A stretch of DNA of 64,000 nt from Nocardioides sp. GTDB taxonomy: Bacteria; Actinomycetota; Actinomycetes; Propionibacteriales; Nocardioidaceae. Below are positions 39,313 to 47,145 of the stretch, piece by piece. The stretch is taken from contig NZ_JAPYPS010000010.1 in the NCBI RefSeq assembly GCF_029937575.1, forward strand, positions 1 through 64,000, written 5' to 3'. The notes under the pieces were generated by a model. The model ran no database searches and was not told where the DNA came from. It was given only the letters and a program-made list of their open reading frames with translations. A program made the translations under genes and the position numbers. How positions within the stretch are numbered: the stretch's first letter is position 1; each line of letters starts with the position of its first letter.

Positions 39313-39747
39313 GTGGCGGCGGCCGAGTCGTGGGGCCGACTGCTCGCCTCGGCCTGCATGCGCTCGGGCACTCCGGGCGCCGTGCTGGGCGTGTGGCACG
39401 ACGGAAGCCGCACCGTGGTCCCGCACGGCGTGCTCAACACGCGTCCGGGGGTCGAGACGATCGAGGACTTCGTGCTGGAGCGTCGGGCCGTGCGGCTCGA
39501 GGTGTTCGAGGACGCGTCGGGGCTCGGGGTCCACATCCGGCCGACCGGCGACTTCGTCCTGGGCACCCCGGAGACCGTACGACTCGTGCCCTGTGACTCG
39601 TCGGGTGACCGGCACGTCGCGCGCTCCGAGGAAGGCGACCCGTGGACGCCCTTCACCTTCTCCACCCTGCCCGACGGCACCCCCCAGCTGTTCTTCAGCA
39701 GTCGCGTCGCGCCACTGGTCTCCCGACGTCCGCAGGTGGAACGATGA
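39313..39747 (+). CDS. Small protein resembling a serine hydrolase with its catalytic core missing
   Basis: 144 residues. The N-terminus (TPGAVLGVWHDGSRTVV and GVLNTRPGVET) reads like the start of class C beta-lactamase/D-Ala-D-Ala carboxypeptidase-like serine hydrolases, and the C-terminal half (TPFTFSTLPDGTPQLFFSSR) like their terminal beta-barrel. The central domain with SxxK and YxN is absent. The frame is open and coupled: GTG one base after the cphA stop, and its stop overlaps the next ATG. Either a shrunken paralogue kept for a non-catalytic role or a decaying gene; the similarity is by eye. Confidence 0.55.
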   Translation: MAAAESWGRLLASACMRSGTPGAVLGVWHDGSRTVVPHGVLNTRPGVETIEDFVLERRAVRLEVFEDASGLGVHIRPTGDFVLGTPETVRLVPCDSSGDRHVARSEEGDPWTPFTFSTLPDGTPQLFFSSRVAPLVSRRPQVER

Positions 39748-40109
39748 GGATCCTGGACCTGGCCTCGGTGCCGCGGCGACGGGTGGAGGCGCACGGCAGC
39801 CGGGGCTTCGACGTCGGCGCGCTCGGCCTGACCGCTGAGGCCCACCTGGTGGTGGTGCGACTCGAGGCCGGGGGTGTGGTCGGGCGGCACCCTGCTGCGG
39901 GACGCCAGCTCATGGTGGTGGTCAGCGGTGACGCCCTGGTGGCGGGCTCCGACGGCGTCGAGGTGGCGCTCGTCCCGGGTCAGGCGGCCGTGTGGGAGCC
40001 GGGCGAGGAGCACCGCACGAGCACCGTGGCCGGCCTGGTCGGCTTCGTCATCGAGGGCGACGTGGACCTGGCGGCGCCCGGCCATCACGTCGATCCAGGA
40101 GACGTCTGA
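39744..40109 (+). CDS. Cupin-domain protein
   Basis: 121-residue single-cupin beta-barrel. The fold is suggested by VVRLEAGGVVGRHPAAGRQLMVVVSGDALV and LVPGQAAVWEPGEEHRTSTVAGLVGFVIEG; the G(x)5HxH metal motif is reduced to GRHP and EEH, so metal binding is uncertain. It starts within the stop codon of the previous gene (ATGA) and is the last gene of the cphB-cphA transcript, followed by a hairpin. A role in sensing or handling an amino-acid ligand is possible but unproven. Confidence 0.8.
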   Translation: MRILDLASVPRRRVEAHGSRGFDVGALGLTAEAHLVVVRLEAGGVVGRHPAAGRQLMVVVSGDALVAGSDGVEVALVPGQAAVWEPGEEHRTSTVAGLVGFVIEGDVDLAAPGHHVDPGDV

Positions 40110-40114
40110 GCTGC

Positions 40115-40143
40115 GCTGACCCGAACCAGTCCTGCGGGTCAGC
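40115..40143. terminator. Bidirectional hairpin after the cyanophycin operon
   Basis: Perfect 9-bp inverted repeat GCTGACCCG / CGGGTCAGC (40115-40123, 40135-40143), 11-nt loop, between the convergent cupin gene and the membrane protein gene at 40168. No U-tract. Confidence 0.6.
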
Positions 40144-40167
40144 CCAGTCCTGCCGGGTGGGTCGGGG

Positions 40168-41043
40168 TCAGTCCGTGACCGTCACGTCGGCGCGGAAGTC
40201 GCGGGTCGTCTCGGCCGCCGACTCCAGGTTGATGCCGTCGACTCGATAGGTGGCGGTCCCGATGCCACCGGAGTCGGCCCAACCGCACACCAGGAGGTCG
40301 ACGTAGGGCCCCAGGCGCGGGATCGTGCCGCACGCCATGGCCCCGCTGAGCTCACCAGCCGGGACCTCCACCACGTCCACGATGCCCGTCCCGTCGAGAT
40401 AGTCCTGCAGCGCGTCCTCGGGAGTGCCGACCAGCTCGCGCGCCAGGTCGGTGGAGGCCGGCACGTTGATGCCGTTGTAGACGAGGATGTCGTCGGCCGA
40501 GCGACGGTACTGCCCGTAGACCGGCTCCAGCGTCTCGTCGGCCCGCAGGAGTCGCTCGCGCAGCTCGGCCTCCTGGGCCTCCGGGCCGGCGCCCGTCTGC
40601 AGGGTCCACAGTCCGGCCTGCTCGGGAGCCACGAGACTCCGGTTGCCCTGGTCCCCGACGTCCTGCGGGACGTTCTCCAGCCGGTCGGGCACCTCGTTGG
40701 TGAGCACCACGAGGACGACCGCCGGGATGACCACGATCGGCGGGTAGAGCCACCAGCTCCACGCGGACGTGGAGCGCCACGCCACCAGGGCACAGACCGC
40801 CGCGACCAGCAGGGCCGGCCCGGCGACCGCGCCGATCGAGGACACCGTGCTCTGGCCGGGGTTGCGCGAGATGACGAACGGAGCCAGGACCGCAGTCGTC
40901 AGGGCTGCCCACGGCAGCACCATCAACCACGCAGAGCGGTTGGGACCGCCCGGGGCGGACCGGTGGCTGCCTTGTCCGGACCGCTCCGAGGGCCCGGGCG
41001 CGGCCGAGGTAGCCGGGTCGGCGGTCTCGGTCGGCTCGGGCAT
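40168..41043 (-). CDS. Membrane protein of unknown function
   Basis: 291 residues: a Pro/Ser/Gly-rich cytosolic N-terminus (1-35), three transmembrane segments (about 38-58, 68-88 and 95-115), then a 175-residue extracellular domain with no recognised family (GLWTLQTGAGPEAQEAELRE ... AMACGTIPRLGPYVDLLVCGWAD ... TTRDFRADVTVTD). Two cysteines in the outer domain may form a disulfide. Start ATG 41043 or GTG 41049. Convergent with the cyanophycin operon. Confidence 0.7.
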   Translation of the reverse strand: MPEPTETADPATSAAPGPSERSGQGSHRSAPGGPNRSAWLMVLPWAALTTAVLAPFVISRNPGQSTVSSIGAVAGPALLVAAVCALVAWRSTSAWSWWLYPPIVVIPAVVLVVLTNEVPDRLENVPQDVGDQGNRSLVAPEQAGLWTLQTGAGPEAQEAELRERLLRADETLEPVYGQYRRSADDILVYNGINVPASTDLARELVGTPEDALQDYLDGTGIVDVVEVPAGELSGAMACGTIPRLGPYVDLLVCGWADSGGIGTATYRVDGINLESAAETTRDFRADVTVTD

Positions 41044-41088
41044 GCCCACAGTCTCCCCTACTCCGCGCCGTCACGGCATGCTTGGGCC

Positions 41089-41775
41089 ATGGAGCCGTAC
41101 GGCGTGGCGCACCTGGTGATGCTCGGCGTCTTCGTCGTCGGTGTCCCGGCGGCCGTGCTGCTCGGGCGACGTGGCCGACGTACGGGTGCCATCATCGTCT
41201 CCCGAGCGCTGGCACTGCTCCTGCTCGTCGCTGCCGTGCCCTTCCTGGTGCTGGACCTCGCCACTCGCTTCGAGGTCGGAGTCAGCCTTCCGCTGCACCT
41301 CAGCGACCTGGCCTGGATGGCGGCGGCCCTCGCGCTGTGGACCCGGTGGCGATGGGCGGTGGCCCTGACCTACTTCTGGGGTCTGGTCCTGACGACCCAG
41401 GCGATCGTCACCCCCTCCTTGGGCGAGGACTTCCCGGACCCGCGCTTCGTCGGGTTCTGGGTCCTGCACCTGCTCGTCGTCTGGGCCGCGATCTACCTGG
41501 TGTGGGGACTCGGGCTGGCGCCGCGGTGGCATGAGTACCGGATCGCCCTCGGGCTGACGCTCGGGTGGGCGGTCGGGGCCTACGCGTTCAACCTGCTGGC
41601 CGACACGAACTACGGCTACCTCATGCGCAAGCCGTCCAGTGGATCGGCGCTCGACCTCTTGGGGCCCTGGCCGGTCTACGTGGCGGCGGAGATCGCCATC
41701 GTGGCCGTCGTCTGGGCGCTGATGACGTGGCCGTGGGTGCATCGCGCGGAGGCCGCGACCTCGGGATCAGGGTGA
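41089..41775 (+). CDS. TIGR02206/YwaF family membrane protein
   Basis: 228 residues with seven predicted transmembrane helices. LSDLAWMAAALAL, FWGLVLTTQAIVTPSL and NYGYLMRKPSSGSALDLLGPWPVYV match the TIGR02206 family. Function unknown. Its ATG is close to the divergent membrane protein start. The stop overlaps the convergent Mur-ligase gene by 9 bp. Confidence 0.85.
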   Translation: MEPYGVAHLVMLGVFVVGVPAAVLLGRRGRRTGAIIVSRALALLLLVAAVPFLVLDLATRFEVGVSLPLHLSDLAWMAAALALWTRWRWAVALTYFWGLVLTTQAIVTPSLGEDFPDPRFVGFWVLHLLVVWAAIYLVWGLGLAPRWHEYRIALGLTLGWAVGAYAFNLLADTNYGYLMRKPSSGSALDLLGPWPVYVAAEIAIVAVVWALMTWPWVHRAEAATSGSG

Positions 41776-43482
41776 GGCGGCGGCGCGCACCTTGGCTGCG
41801 AGCGTCGGATGGTCGTCGGCGGTGCCGCCGTGCTCCGCGATCCAGTCGTAGCAGCCCTGACGGTCGGCATGGCACATCACGCCCACGACGTCACCGGGCA
41901 GCGCCTGGCCGACCAGCGCCGACAGGACCGCCACCTCCGTCGGGTAGGCGGGAACGCCCGAGACGCCCACCCGCTCGGCTCCCGCCCGCATCAGTGCCTC
42001 CAGCTCCTCGGTCGAGCGTCCTCGCAGGTACTTCTCCTTGTGACCGATCGCGACGACGTCACTGTCCCGGGCCGCGATCTCGCCGAGCTTCTCGATCAGG
42101 TCGTCGGTGCGGTCCCCGACCACCCCGAGACCGAGCAGCAGCCGCCCGCCCTGCTGGCGGACTCCGTTCATGATCTCCATGAGCGCCTCCAGGCCCGCCT
42201 CGTTGTGCGCCAGGTCCATCACGACCGACACCGGCGTGGCCTCCTGGGAGGAGGCGGGCAGGCTGAAGAAGTTCATCCGACCCGGGTTGTGCTCCGCGTC
42301 GGGCAGGAAGGTGCGCAGGCCCTCGACCACCACGTCACGGGGGATCCCGATCGCCAGCGCGGCCGACGCCGCGGCCAGCGTGTTCTCCACGTTGAAGCGC
42401 GAGAGACCCGCGAGGGTCATCGGTACGTCGACGAGCTCGATGAGGGGGTCGGGATCGGCGTTGGCGCGCAGCACCGACACCCAGCCGTCGATGACCACCG
42501 TGGCCCGCCCGCGCTCGCTGAGCGTGTCCCGGACGCCGGGCGCGTCGACGTCGCGGGAGAAGACCCATGGCTTGGCGCGGACCGCGGTGCGCATGGCGTA
42601 GACCCGAGGGTCGTCAGCGTTGAGCACGGCCCACCCGCCCTTGCGCGTGATCCGCGGCACCACCGCCTTGACCTCGGCGAGCTGGTCGACGGTGTCGATC
42701 CCCTGCTGTCCCAGGTGGTCGGCCGTCACGTTGGTGACCACCGAGACGTCGTTGTGGACCAGGCCGATGCCCTTCAACAGGATCCCGCCGCGAGCGGTCT
42801 CGGTGACGGCGAGCTCGACCTCCGGGTGCGCCAGCACCCGACCAGCCCCGCTGGGACCCGAGTAGTCCCCGGACTCGACCATGGTCCCGTCGACGTAGAT
42901 GCCGTCGGTGTTCGACCACCCGACGTGCAGCCCGCGCGTGCGGGCTATGTGGGCGATCATCCGCGACGTCGTGGTCTTGCCGTTGGTGCCGGTCACGGCC
43001 ACGACGGGCACGTGGGGCGTGATCGTGGTGGGGCCGGGCCCCCGCTCTGCCGCGGCGACGCGTGCGGCCGCCGTACTGACCGCGGACTCGATGTCGGCAC
43101 CTGGTACGGCGTCCAGGACTGCTCCGACGGCCCGCCCCATCTCCTGCGCACGGATGCGGTGCAGCCACGGGAACGCCACCACCACCTGGTGCGGGTCGCG
43201 GGTGGAGCGCACCCGGACCGCGAGCCGGGCCGTGCCGGCCTCCTGGGCCACCTGACGGACCAGCCGAGCGACCGCGCGCATGGCGAACCGCTGGCGGAAC
43301 CCGGTGTCCGGCGCACCGGGACGCGCCCGCTGCAGACCGATGCGGCGGGCGAAACGCGTCGCGGTCTCCTCGGAGGCCACCGACAGCCCGCCGACGTCCA
43401 GGGTGAGCTTGATGGCGGCGCGCGGGAAGTACAGGTTGGGGCCCTCGAGGACCCGGAGCTCGATGAGGGAGGAGACCGTCAC
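41767..43482 (-). CDS. CphA-like Mur ligase lacking the ATP-grasp domain
   Basis: 571 residues. The first 140 (RVLEGPNLYFPRAAIKLTLDV) resemble the N-terminal domain of cyanophycin synthetase. The Mur ligase domain follows at once (GTNGKTTTSRMIAHI at 165-179, ETARGGILLKG, NVTADHLGQQGIDT, VLNADDPRV, VMDLAHNEAGLEAL), closely parallel to the CphA encoded 2.5 kb away. The Asp-adding ATP-grasp module is missing. It is expected to bind ATP and ligate an amino acid to a carboxylate; the substrate is unknown. Start is GTG with TAACGT 7 nt upstream. Confidence 0.85.
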   Translation of the reverse strand: MTVSSLIELRVLEGPNLYFPRAAIKLTLDVGGLSVASEETATRFARRIGLQRARPGAPDTGFRQRFAMRAVARLVRQVAQEAGTARLAVRVRSTRDPHQVVVAFPWLHRIRAQEMGRAVGAVLDAVPGADIESAVSTAAARVAAAERGPGPTTITPHVPVVAVTGTNGKTTTSRMIAHIARTRGLHVGWSNTDGIYVDGTMVESGDYSGPSGAGRVLAHPEVELAVTETARGGILLKGIGLVHNDVSVVTNVTADHLGQQGIDTVDQLAEVKAVVPRITRKGGWAVLNADDPRVYAMRTAVRAKPWVFSRDVDAPGVRDTLSERGRATVVIDGWVSVLRANADPDPLIELVDVPMTLAGLSRFNVENTLAAASAALAIGIPRDVVVEGLRTFLPDAEHNPGRMNFFSLPASSQEATPVSVVMDLAHNEAGLEALMEIMNGVRQQGGRLLLGLGVVGDRTDDLIEKLGEIAARDSDVVAIGHKEKYLRGRSTEELEALMRAGAERVGVSGVPAYPTEVAVLSALVGQALPGDVVGVMCHADRQGCYDWIAEHGGTADDHPTLAAKVRAAASP

Positions 43483-43515
43483 CCGCGCGACGTTAGCGCC
43501 TGCGTGGAGGAAGAC

Positions 43516-44295
43516 TCACGCGCCCATCGCGTGGAACCCCCCGTCGACGTGGACGATCTCACCGGTCGTGGCCGGGAAGAAGTCCGAGAGCAGGGCGCAC
43601 ACGGCCTTGGCCGTCGGGGCGTGGTCGGAGTTGTCCCAGCCGAGTGGCGCCTTCGTCTCCCACATGGCCTCGAGGTCCTCGAACCCCGGGATCGCCTTCG
43701 CTGCGAGGGTCTTGAGCGGTCCGGCTGCGACCAGGTTGACCCTGATGCCCTCGGGTCCCAGGTCGCGGGCCAGGTAGCGCGAGCACGACTCGAGCGCCGC
43801 CTTGGCGACCCCCATCCAGTCGTACACCGGCCACGAGACGCTGGCGTCGAACGTCAGCCCGACGATCGACCCACCCTCGCCCATCAGCGGCTTGGCGGCC
43901 ATCGCCAGGGACTTCAGAGAGTACGCCGAGACCTGCACCGCCTGCGAGACGTCGTCCCAGGGGCCGGTGAGGAACTTGCCTCCCAGCAACGTCTCGGGGT
44001 TGCCGTAGGCGATGGAGTGCACGACGCCGTCCAGGTGGGCGTCGTCCCCCAGGTGCTCGCGCACCGCGTCCGCCAGCCCCGCCAGGTGCTCCTGGTCGGT
44101 CACGTCGAGCTCCAGCACCGCAGGCTCCACGGGGAGCCGCTTCGCGATGCGCCGCGTGATGCCCAGCGCACGGCCGAAGTTGGAGATCAGCACGGTCGCG
44201 CCCTGCTCCTGAGCGACCTTGGCGGTCGCGAAGCCGATGGACGAGTCCATCGTGACGCCCGCCACGAGGATGGTCTTGCCGTCGAGAAGTCCCAT
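43516..44295 (-). CDS. fabI: Enoyl-[acyl-carrier-protein] reductase (InhA type)
   Basis: NADH-dependent final reduction step of type II fatty-acid elongation; 259 residues. Catalytic Tyr158 and Lys165 (YDWMGVAK) and Ser94 are in the same register as mycobacterial InhA. GLTFDAS is the conserved core. Starts 3 nt after the fabG stop, the fabG-inhA order of actinobacteria. Whether it serves mycolic-type or ordinary fatty acids cannot be told; no mycolate genes are nearby. Confidence 0.94.
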   Translation of the reverse strand: MGLLDGKTILVAGVTMDSSIGFATAKVAQEQGATVLISNFGRALGITRRIAKRLPVEPAVLELDVTDQEHLAGLADAVREHLGDDAHLDGVVHSIAYGNPETLLGGKFLTGPWDDVSQAVQVSAYSLKSLAMAAKPLMGEGGSIVGLTFDASVSWPVYDWMGVAKAALESCSRYLARDLGPEGIRVNLVAAGPLKTLAAKAIPGFEDLEAMWETKAPLGWDNSDHAPTAKAVCALLSDFFPATTGEIVHVDGGFHAMGA

Positions 44296-44298
44296 GGT

Positions 44299-45036
44299 TC
44301 AGTGCCCCATTCCTAGTCCGCCGTCGACGGGGATGACCGCCCCGGTCACGTATGCCGCTCCGTCACTTGCCAGCCAGGTCACCGCGGAGGCGACCTCGGT
44401 CGGGTCGGCGTACCGGCCCAACGGCACCTGGGTGCGGATCGCCGACTTCTGCTCGTCGCTCAGCACCGCGGTCATGTCGGTGTCGACGAAGCCGGGTGCC
44501 ACGACGTTGGTGGTGATCGAGCGTGAGCCGAGCTCGCGCGCCAGCGAGCGGGCCAGTCCGACCAGCCCCGCCTTGGACGCCGCGTAGTTCACCTGTCCGG
44601 GAGAACCGAGCAGGCCGACGACCGAGGAGATCAGGATGATCCGCCCCCGACGAAGCCGCAGCATGCCCTTGGCCGCTCGCTTGGCCAGCCGGAACGTCCC
44701 GGTGAGGTTCGTGTCGATGACGCTCGACCAGTCCTCCTCCGACATCCGCAGGATGAGCGTGTCGGCCGTGACCCCCGCGTTGGCCACCAGCACCTCGACC
44801 GGCCCCAGCTCGGCCTCGATCGTCGCGAAGGCAGCGTCCACCGCCGCCTGGTCGGTGACGTCGCAGGTGACGTCGAGCGTCCCCGCGGGTGCACCACCGC
44901 TACGTGTGGTCACCGCGACCTTGTCGCCCTGGGCCACGAAGGCCTCCGCGATGGCGCGGCCGATGCCCCGGTTGCCTCCGGTGACGAGGACGACTCGGGG
45001 TGTCTTGCTGGTGCCCGCAGGGGCTGTCTCACTCAC
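44299..45036 (-). CDS. fabG: 3-oxoacyl-[acyl-carrier-protein] reductase FabG (MabA type)
   Basis: NADPH-dependent beta-ketoacyl-ACP reductase, 245 residues, SDR fold. TGGNRGIG cofactor loop, NAGVTADTL, catalytic Ser/Tyr/Lys in LISSVVG and YAASK, and C-terminal TGAVIPVDGGLGMGH. Start is GTG (MSETAP), with TAGCGT 8 nt upstream. It forms an operon with fabI. The palindromic repeat at 45126-45186 lies 90 bp upstream of the start. Confidence 0.94.
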   Translation of the reverse strand: MSETAPAGTSKTPRVVLVTGGNRGIGRAIAEAFVAQGDKVAVTTRSGGAPAGTLDVTCDVTDQAAVDAAFATIEAELGPVEVLVANAGVTADTLILRMSEEDWSSVIDTNLTGTFRLAKRAAKGMLRLRRGRIILISSVVGLLGSPGQVNYAASKAGLVGLARSLARELGSRSITTNVVAPGFVDTDMTAVLSDEQKSAIRTQVPLGRYADPTEVASAVTWLASDGAAYVTGAVIPVDGGLGMGH

Positions 45037-45125
45037 GCTGCTCGACGCTAGCGATTACCGCGGGGTAGTCCTATCCGCGGCTCGGCGCGGGCGCGACCCG
45101 ACGCGGCTCGCGGCGTCCAGGGGAC

Positions 45126-45186
45126 GTCGTTTGGTCCCAAACGACAAGGATTCGGCCCCGAACGTTGTCGTTTGGGACCAAACGGC
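45126..45186. repeat. 61-bp composite palindromic repeat, copy B
   Basis: Second copy of the element at 21714-21774, with the same 20-21-20 architecture: arms 45126-45145 and 45167-45186, one mismatch between arms, and an unrelated 21-bp centre (AAGGATTCGG...). The central 16 bp of each arm (CGTTTGGTCCCAAACG or complement) is identical in both copies. Located between the dodecin gene 3' end and the fabG 5' region. Confidence 0.9.
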
Positions 45187-45217
45187 ACCACCTGGTGCCG
45201 ACAGCCGGACGGCAGGC

Positions 45218-45433
45218 CTACTCGTCGTCCTCGAGTCGGAAACCCAGCTTGAGGCCGACCTGGAAGTGCTCCACGGTGTCGTCCTTGATCTGCCCCCGGA
45301 CCTGGGTGATCTCGAACCAGTCGAGGTGCCGCAGGGTCTGGCTGGCTCGTTCGATGCCGTTCTTGACGGCCTGCTCGATGCTCTCGGGCGAGGTGCCCAC
45401 GATCTCTGTCAGGCGATAGGTGCGGTCAGTCAT
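45218..45433 (-). CDS. Dodecin flavoprotein
   Basis: 71-residue dodecin that binds riboflavin/FMN or related flavins in a dodecameric shell. TYRLTEIVGTSPESIEQAVKNGIERASQTLRHLDWFEI contains the family fold and the flavin-stacking Trp. ATG 45433 is chosen, with TAGGGT 6 nt upstream; a GTG at 45439 is in frame. Close divergence from the DUF3099 gene suggests a shared promoter region. Confidence 0.93.
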   Translation of the reverse strand: MTDRTYRLTEIVGTSPESIEQAVKNGIERASQTLRHLDWFEITQVRGQIKDDTVEHFQVGLKLGFRLEDDE

Positions 45434-45476
45434 GGCCACACCCTAGAGTGCCTGGTCCCGCGCGTAGGCTGAGGAC

Positions 45477-45806
45477 ATGGCACGGGAGCACCAAGGGTCA
45501 GGCGAGGCGATCCGGATCACGACAGCGGCGGCCAATCGCGCTGACGACATCCGAGCACGTCAGAAGCGCTACCTGCTCTCCATGAGTCTGCGCACGCTCT
45601 GCTTCGTGGGAGCCGTTCTCGCCTCGTTGGCCGGCATCGACTGGCTCTGGCCCTTCCTCATCGCCGGTGCGCTGGTGCTGCCCTACATCGCCGTCGTGAT
45701 GGCCAACGCGGCAGCCAACCTCACCGACGGGTTCAAGCTGCGCGAAGCCGACTTCAGTCGTCGAGAGCTCGAGCCCGGTCGCTCGTCACACGCCTCCGAG
45801 CTCTGA
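45477..45806 (+). CDS. DUF3099 domain membrane protein
   Basis: 109 residues: N-terminal ITTAAANRADDIRARQKRYL, then two transmembrane segments (about 37-55 and 60-80) and a charged C-terminus. This is the DUF3099 pattern in actinobacteria; function unknown. TAGGCT lies 6 nt before the ATG. Confidence 0.85.
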   Translation: MAREHQGSGEAIRITTAAANRADDIRARQKRYLLSMSLRTLCFVGAVLASLAGIDWLWPFLIAGALVLPYIAVVMANAAANLTDGFKLREADFSRRELEPGRSSHASEL

Positions 45807-45833
45807 CGTCGACGCGAGTGAGACGCTGGAGAC

Positions 45834-46019
45834 ATGGAACCTGACGTCTGCTCCGCCAAGGGCTGCTCAGCACCGGCCACGTGGCAGCTGCTGTGGAACA
45901 ACCCCAAGCTGCACACTCCGGAGCGCCGCAAGACCTGGCTCGCCTGCGACGACCACAAGACGTCGCTGTCGCAGTTCTTGAGCGCGCGGAACTTCCTCAA
46001 GGACGTCGTCGCCCACTGA
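45834..46019 (+). CDS. Small Cys/His protein, conserved actinobacterial type
   Basis: 61 residues. Cys6, Cys11, Cys38 and His41 (VCSAKGCSAPATW ... TWLACDDHKTSL) look like one zinc site. LLWNNPKLHTPERRKTWLACD is a strongly patterned stretch that I recall from many actinobacterial hypothetical proteins. No function known. GGAG precedes the ATG at 3 nt. Confidence 0.75.
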   Translation: MEPDVCSAKGCSAPATWQLLWNNPKLHTPERRKTWLACDDHKTSLSQFLSARNFLKDVVAH

Positions 46020-46097
46020 CCCTCTGGGTCCCGGGACCGCGGCGACAACCCGACAGACTGTCGAAGCCGCGTACGGCGGCTCGGCCTGCGGTGGGGG

Positions 46098-47096
46098 TCA
46101 GCCGCCGATGGCCGACATCGAGCGCGTCGGCTGCAGAAAGGTCTCGTCGTCGATCCCGTGGCCGGGTGCCTTCCCGCGCATGGCGATGACCCACAGGCGG
46201 GCGATCTCCTCGTCGTCCGCACCGCGGCGCAGCGCCGCCCGCAGGTCCGACTCGTTGCGAGCGAAGAGACAGTTGCGGATCTGGCCGTCCGCGGTGAGGC
46301 GCACCCGGTCGCAGTCCCCGCAGAAGGGCCTGGTGACCGACGCGATCACGCCCACGGTGGCGGGACCGCCGTCGACGAGGAACTTCTCGGCGGGGGCGCT
46401 CCCTCGCGGCTCCTCGGCCGGGGTCAGGTCGAACTCCTGGTCGAGGGCGGCGAAGATCTCGTCGGCGGTGATCATGCCGTCGCGCGACCAGCCGTGCTGC
46501 GCGTCGAGCGGCATCTGCTCGATGAAGCGCAGCTCGTAGGAGCGCTCCAGGCACCAGCGCAACAGCTCGGCAGCCTGGTCGTCGTTGACTCCGCGCATCA
46601 GCACCGCATTGACCTTGACCGGGCCGAGGCCAGCCGCCGCGGCGGCCTCGAGGCCCGCCACCACGTCGTCGAAACGGTCGCGCCGCGTCATCTCGTGGAA
46701 CGTGTCGCGGCGCACCGTGTCGAGGCTGACGTTGACCCGGTCGAGACCGGCGTCGGCCAGCGCCTGCGCGGTGCGTGCGAGACCCAGCCCATTGCTGGTG
46801 ATCGAGAGCTCGAGGTCAGGACTGATGGCGCGGGTCCGGGCGACGATGTCGACCAGTCCCCGCCGCACGAGGGGCTCGCCGCCGGTGAACCGCACCTCGT
46901 CGACCCCGAGGCGCTCCACGGCGATGCGCACCAGGCGCACCACCTCGTCGTCGTCGAGCACGTCGTCGTTGGGCAGCCAGTCGAGCCCCTCGGCCGGCAT
47001 GCAGTACGAGCACCGCAGGTTGCAACGGTCGGTCAGGGACACACGAAGATCGGTCGCCACACGTCCGTAGGCGTCGGCGAGCGGAAGGACCTGCAT
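46098..47096 (-). CDS. moaA: GTP 3',8-cyclase MoaA
   Basis: Radical-SAM enzyme starting molybdenum cofactor synthesis; 332 residues. The N-terminal cluster is Cys25, Cys29, Cys32 in DRCNLRCSYC, the second cluster is in PFCGDCDRVRL and NCLF, and the protein ends in the conserved GG. TAGGGT lies 6 nt before the ATG. No other moa gene is nearby. Divergent from the SURF1 gene. Confidence 0.95.
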   Translation of the reverse strand: MQVLPLADAYGRVATDLRVSLTDRCNLRCSYCMPAEGLDWLPNDDVLDDDEVVRLVRIAVERLGVDEVRFTGGEPLVRRGLVDIVARTRAISPDLELSITSNGLGLARTAQALADAGLDRVNVSLDTVRRDTFHEMTRRDRFDDVVAGLEAAAAAGLGPVKVNAVLMRGVNDDQAAELLRWCLERSYELRFIEQMPLDAQHGWSRDGMITADEIFAALDQEFDLTPAEEPRGSAPAEKFLVDGGPATVGVIASVTRPFCGDCDRVRLTADGQIRNCLFARNESDLRAALRRGADDEEIARLWVIAMRGKAPGHGIDDETFLQPTRSMSAIGG

Positions 47097-47145
47097 GCCC
47101 CTACCCTACGGGTCGTCGGATAGCCCGCGGAGATAGATTTCGGTG

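Noticed and set aside
39313..39747. Active beta-lactamase
   Set aside because: No SxxK or YxN motif; the protein is far too short.
36420..40088. 1222-codon open frame antisense to cphB and cphA
   Set aside because: It mirrors the third-position GC bias of the real genes. It is rich in His, Asp, Gly and Arg as expected from antisense translation, and cphB/cphA carry intact catalytic motifs.
41809..44316. 835-codon open frame antisense to the Mur ligase and fabI
   Set aside because: Spans two real genes and their gap; composition is typical antisense.
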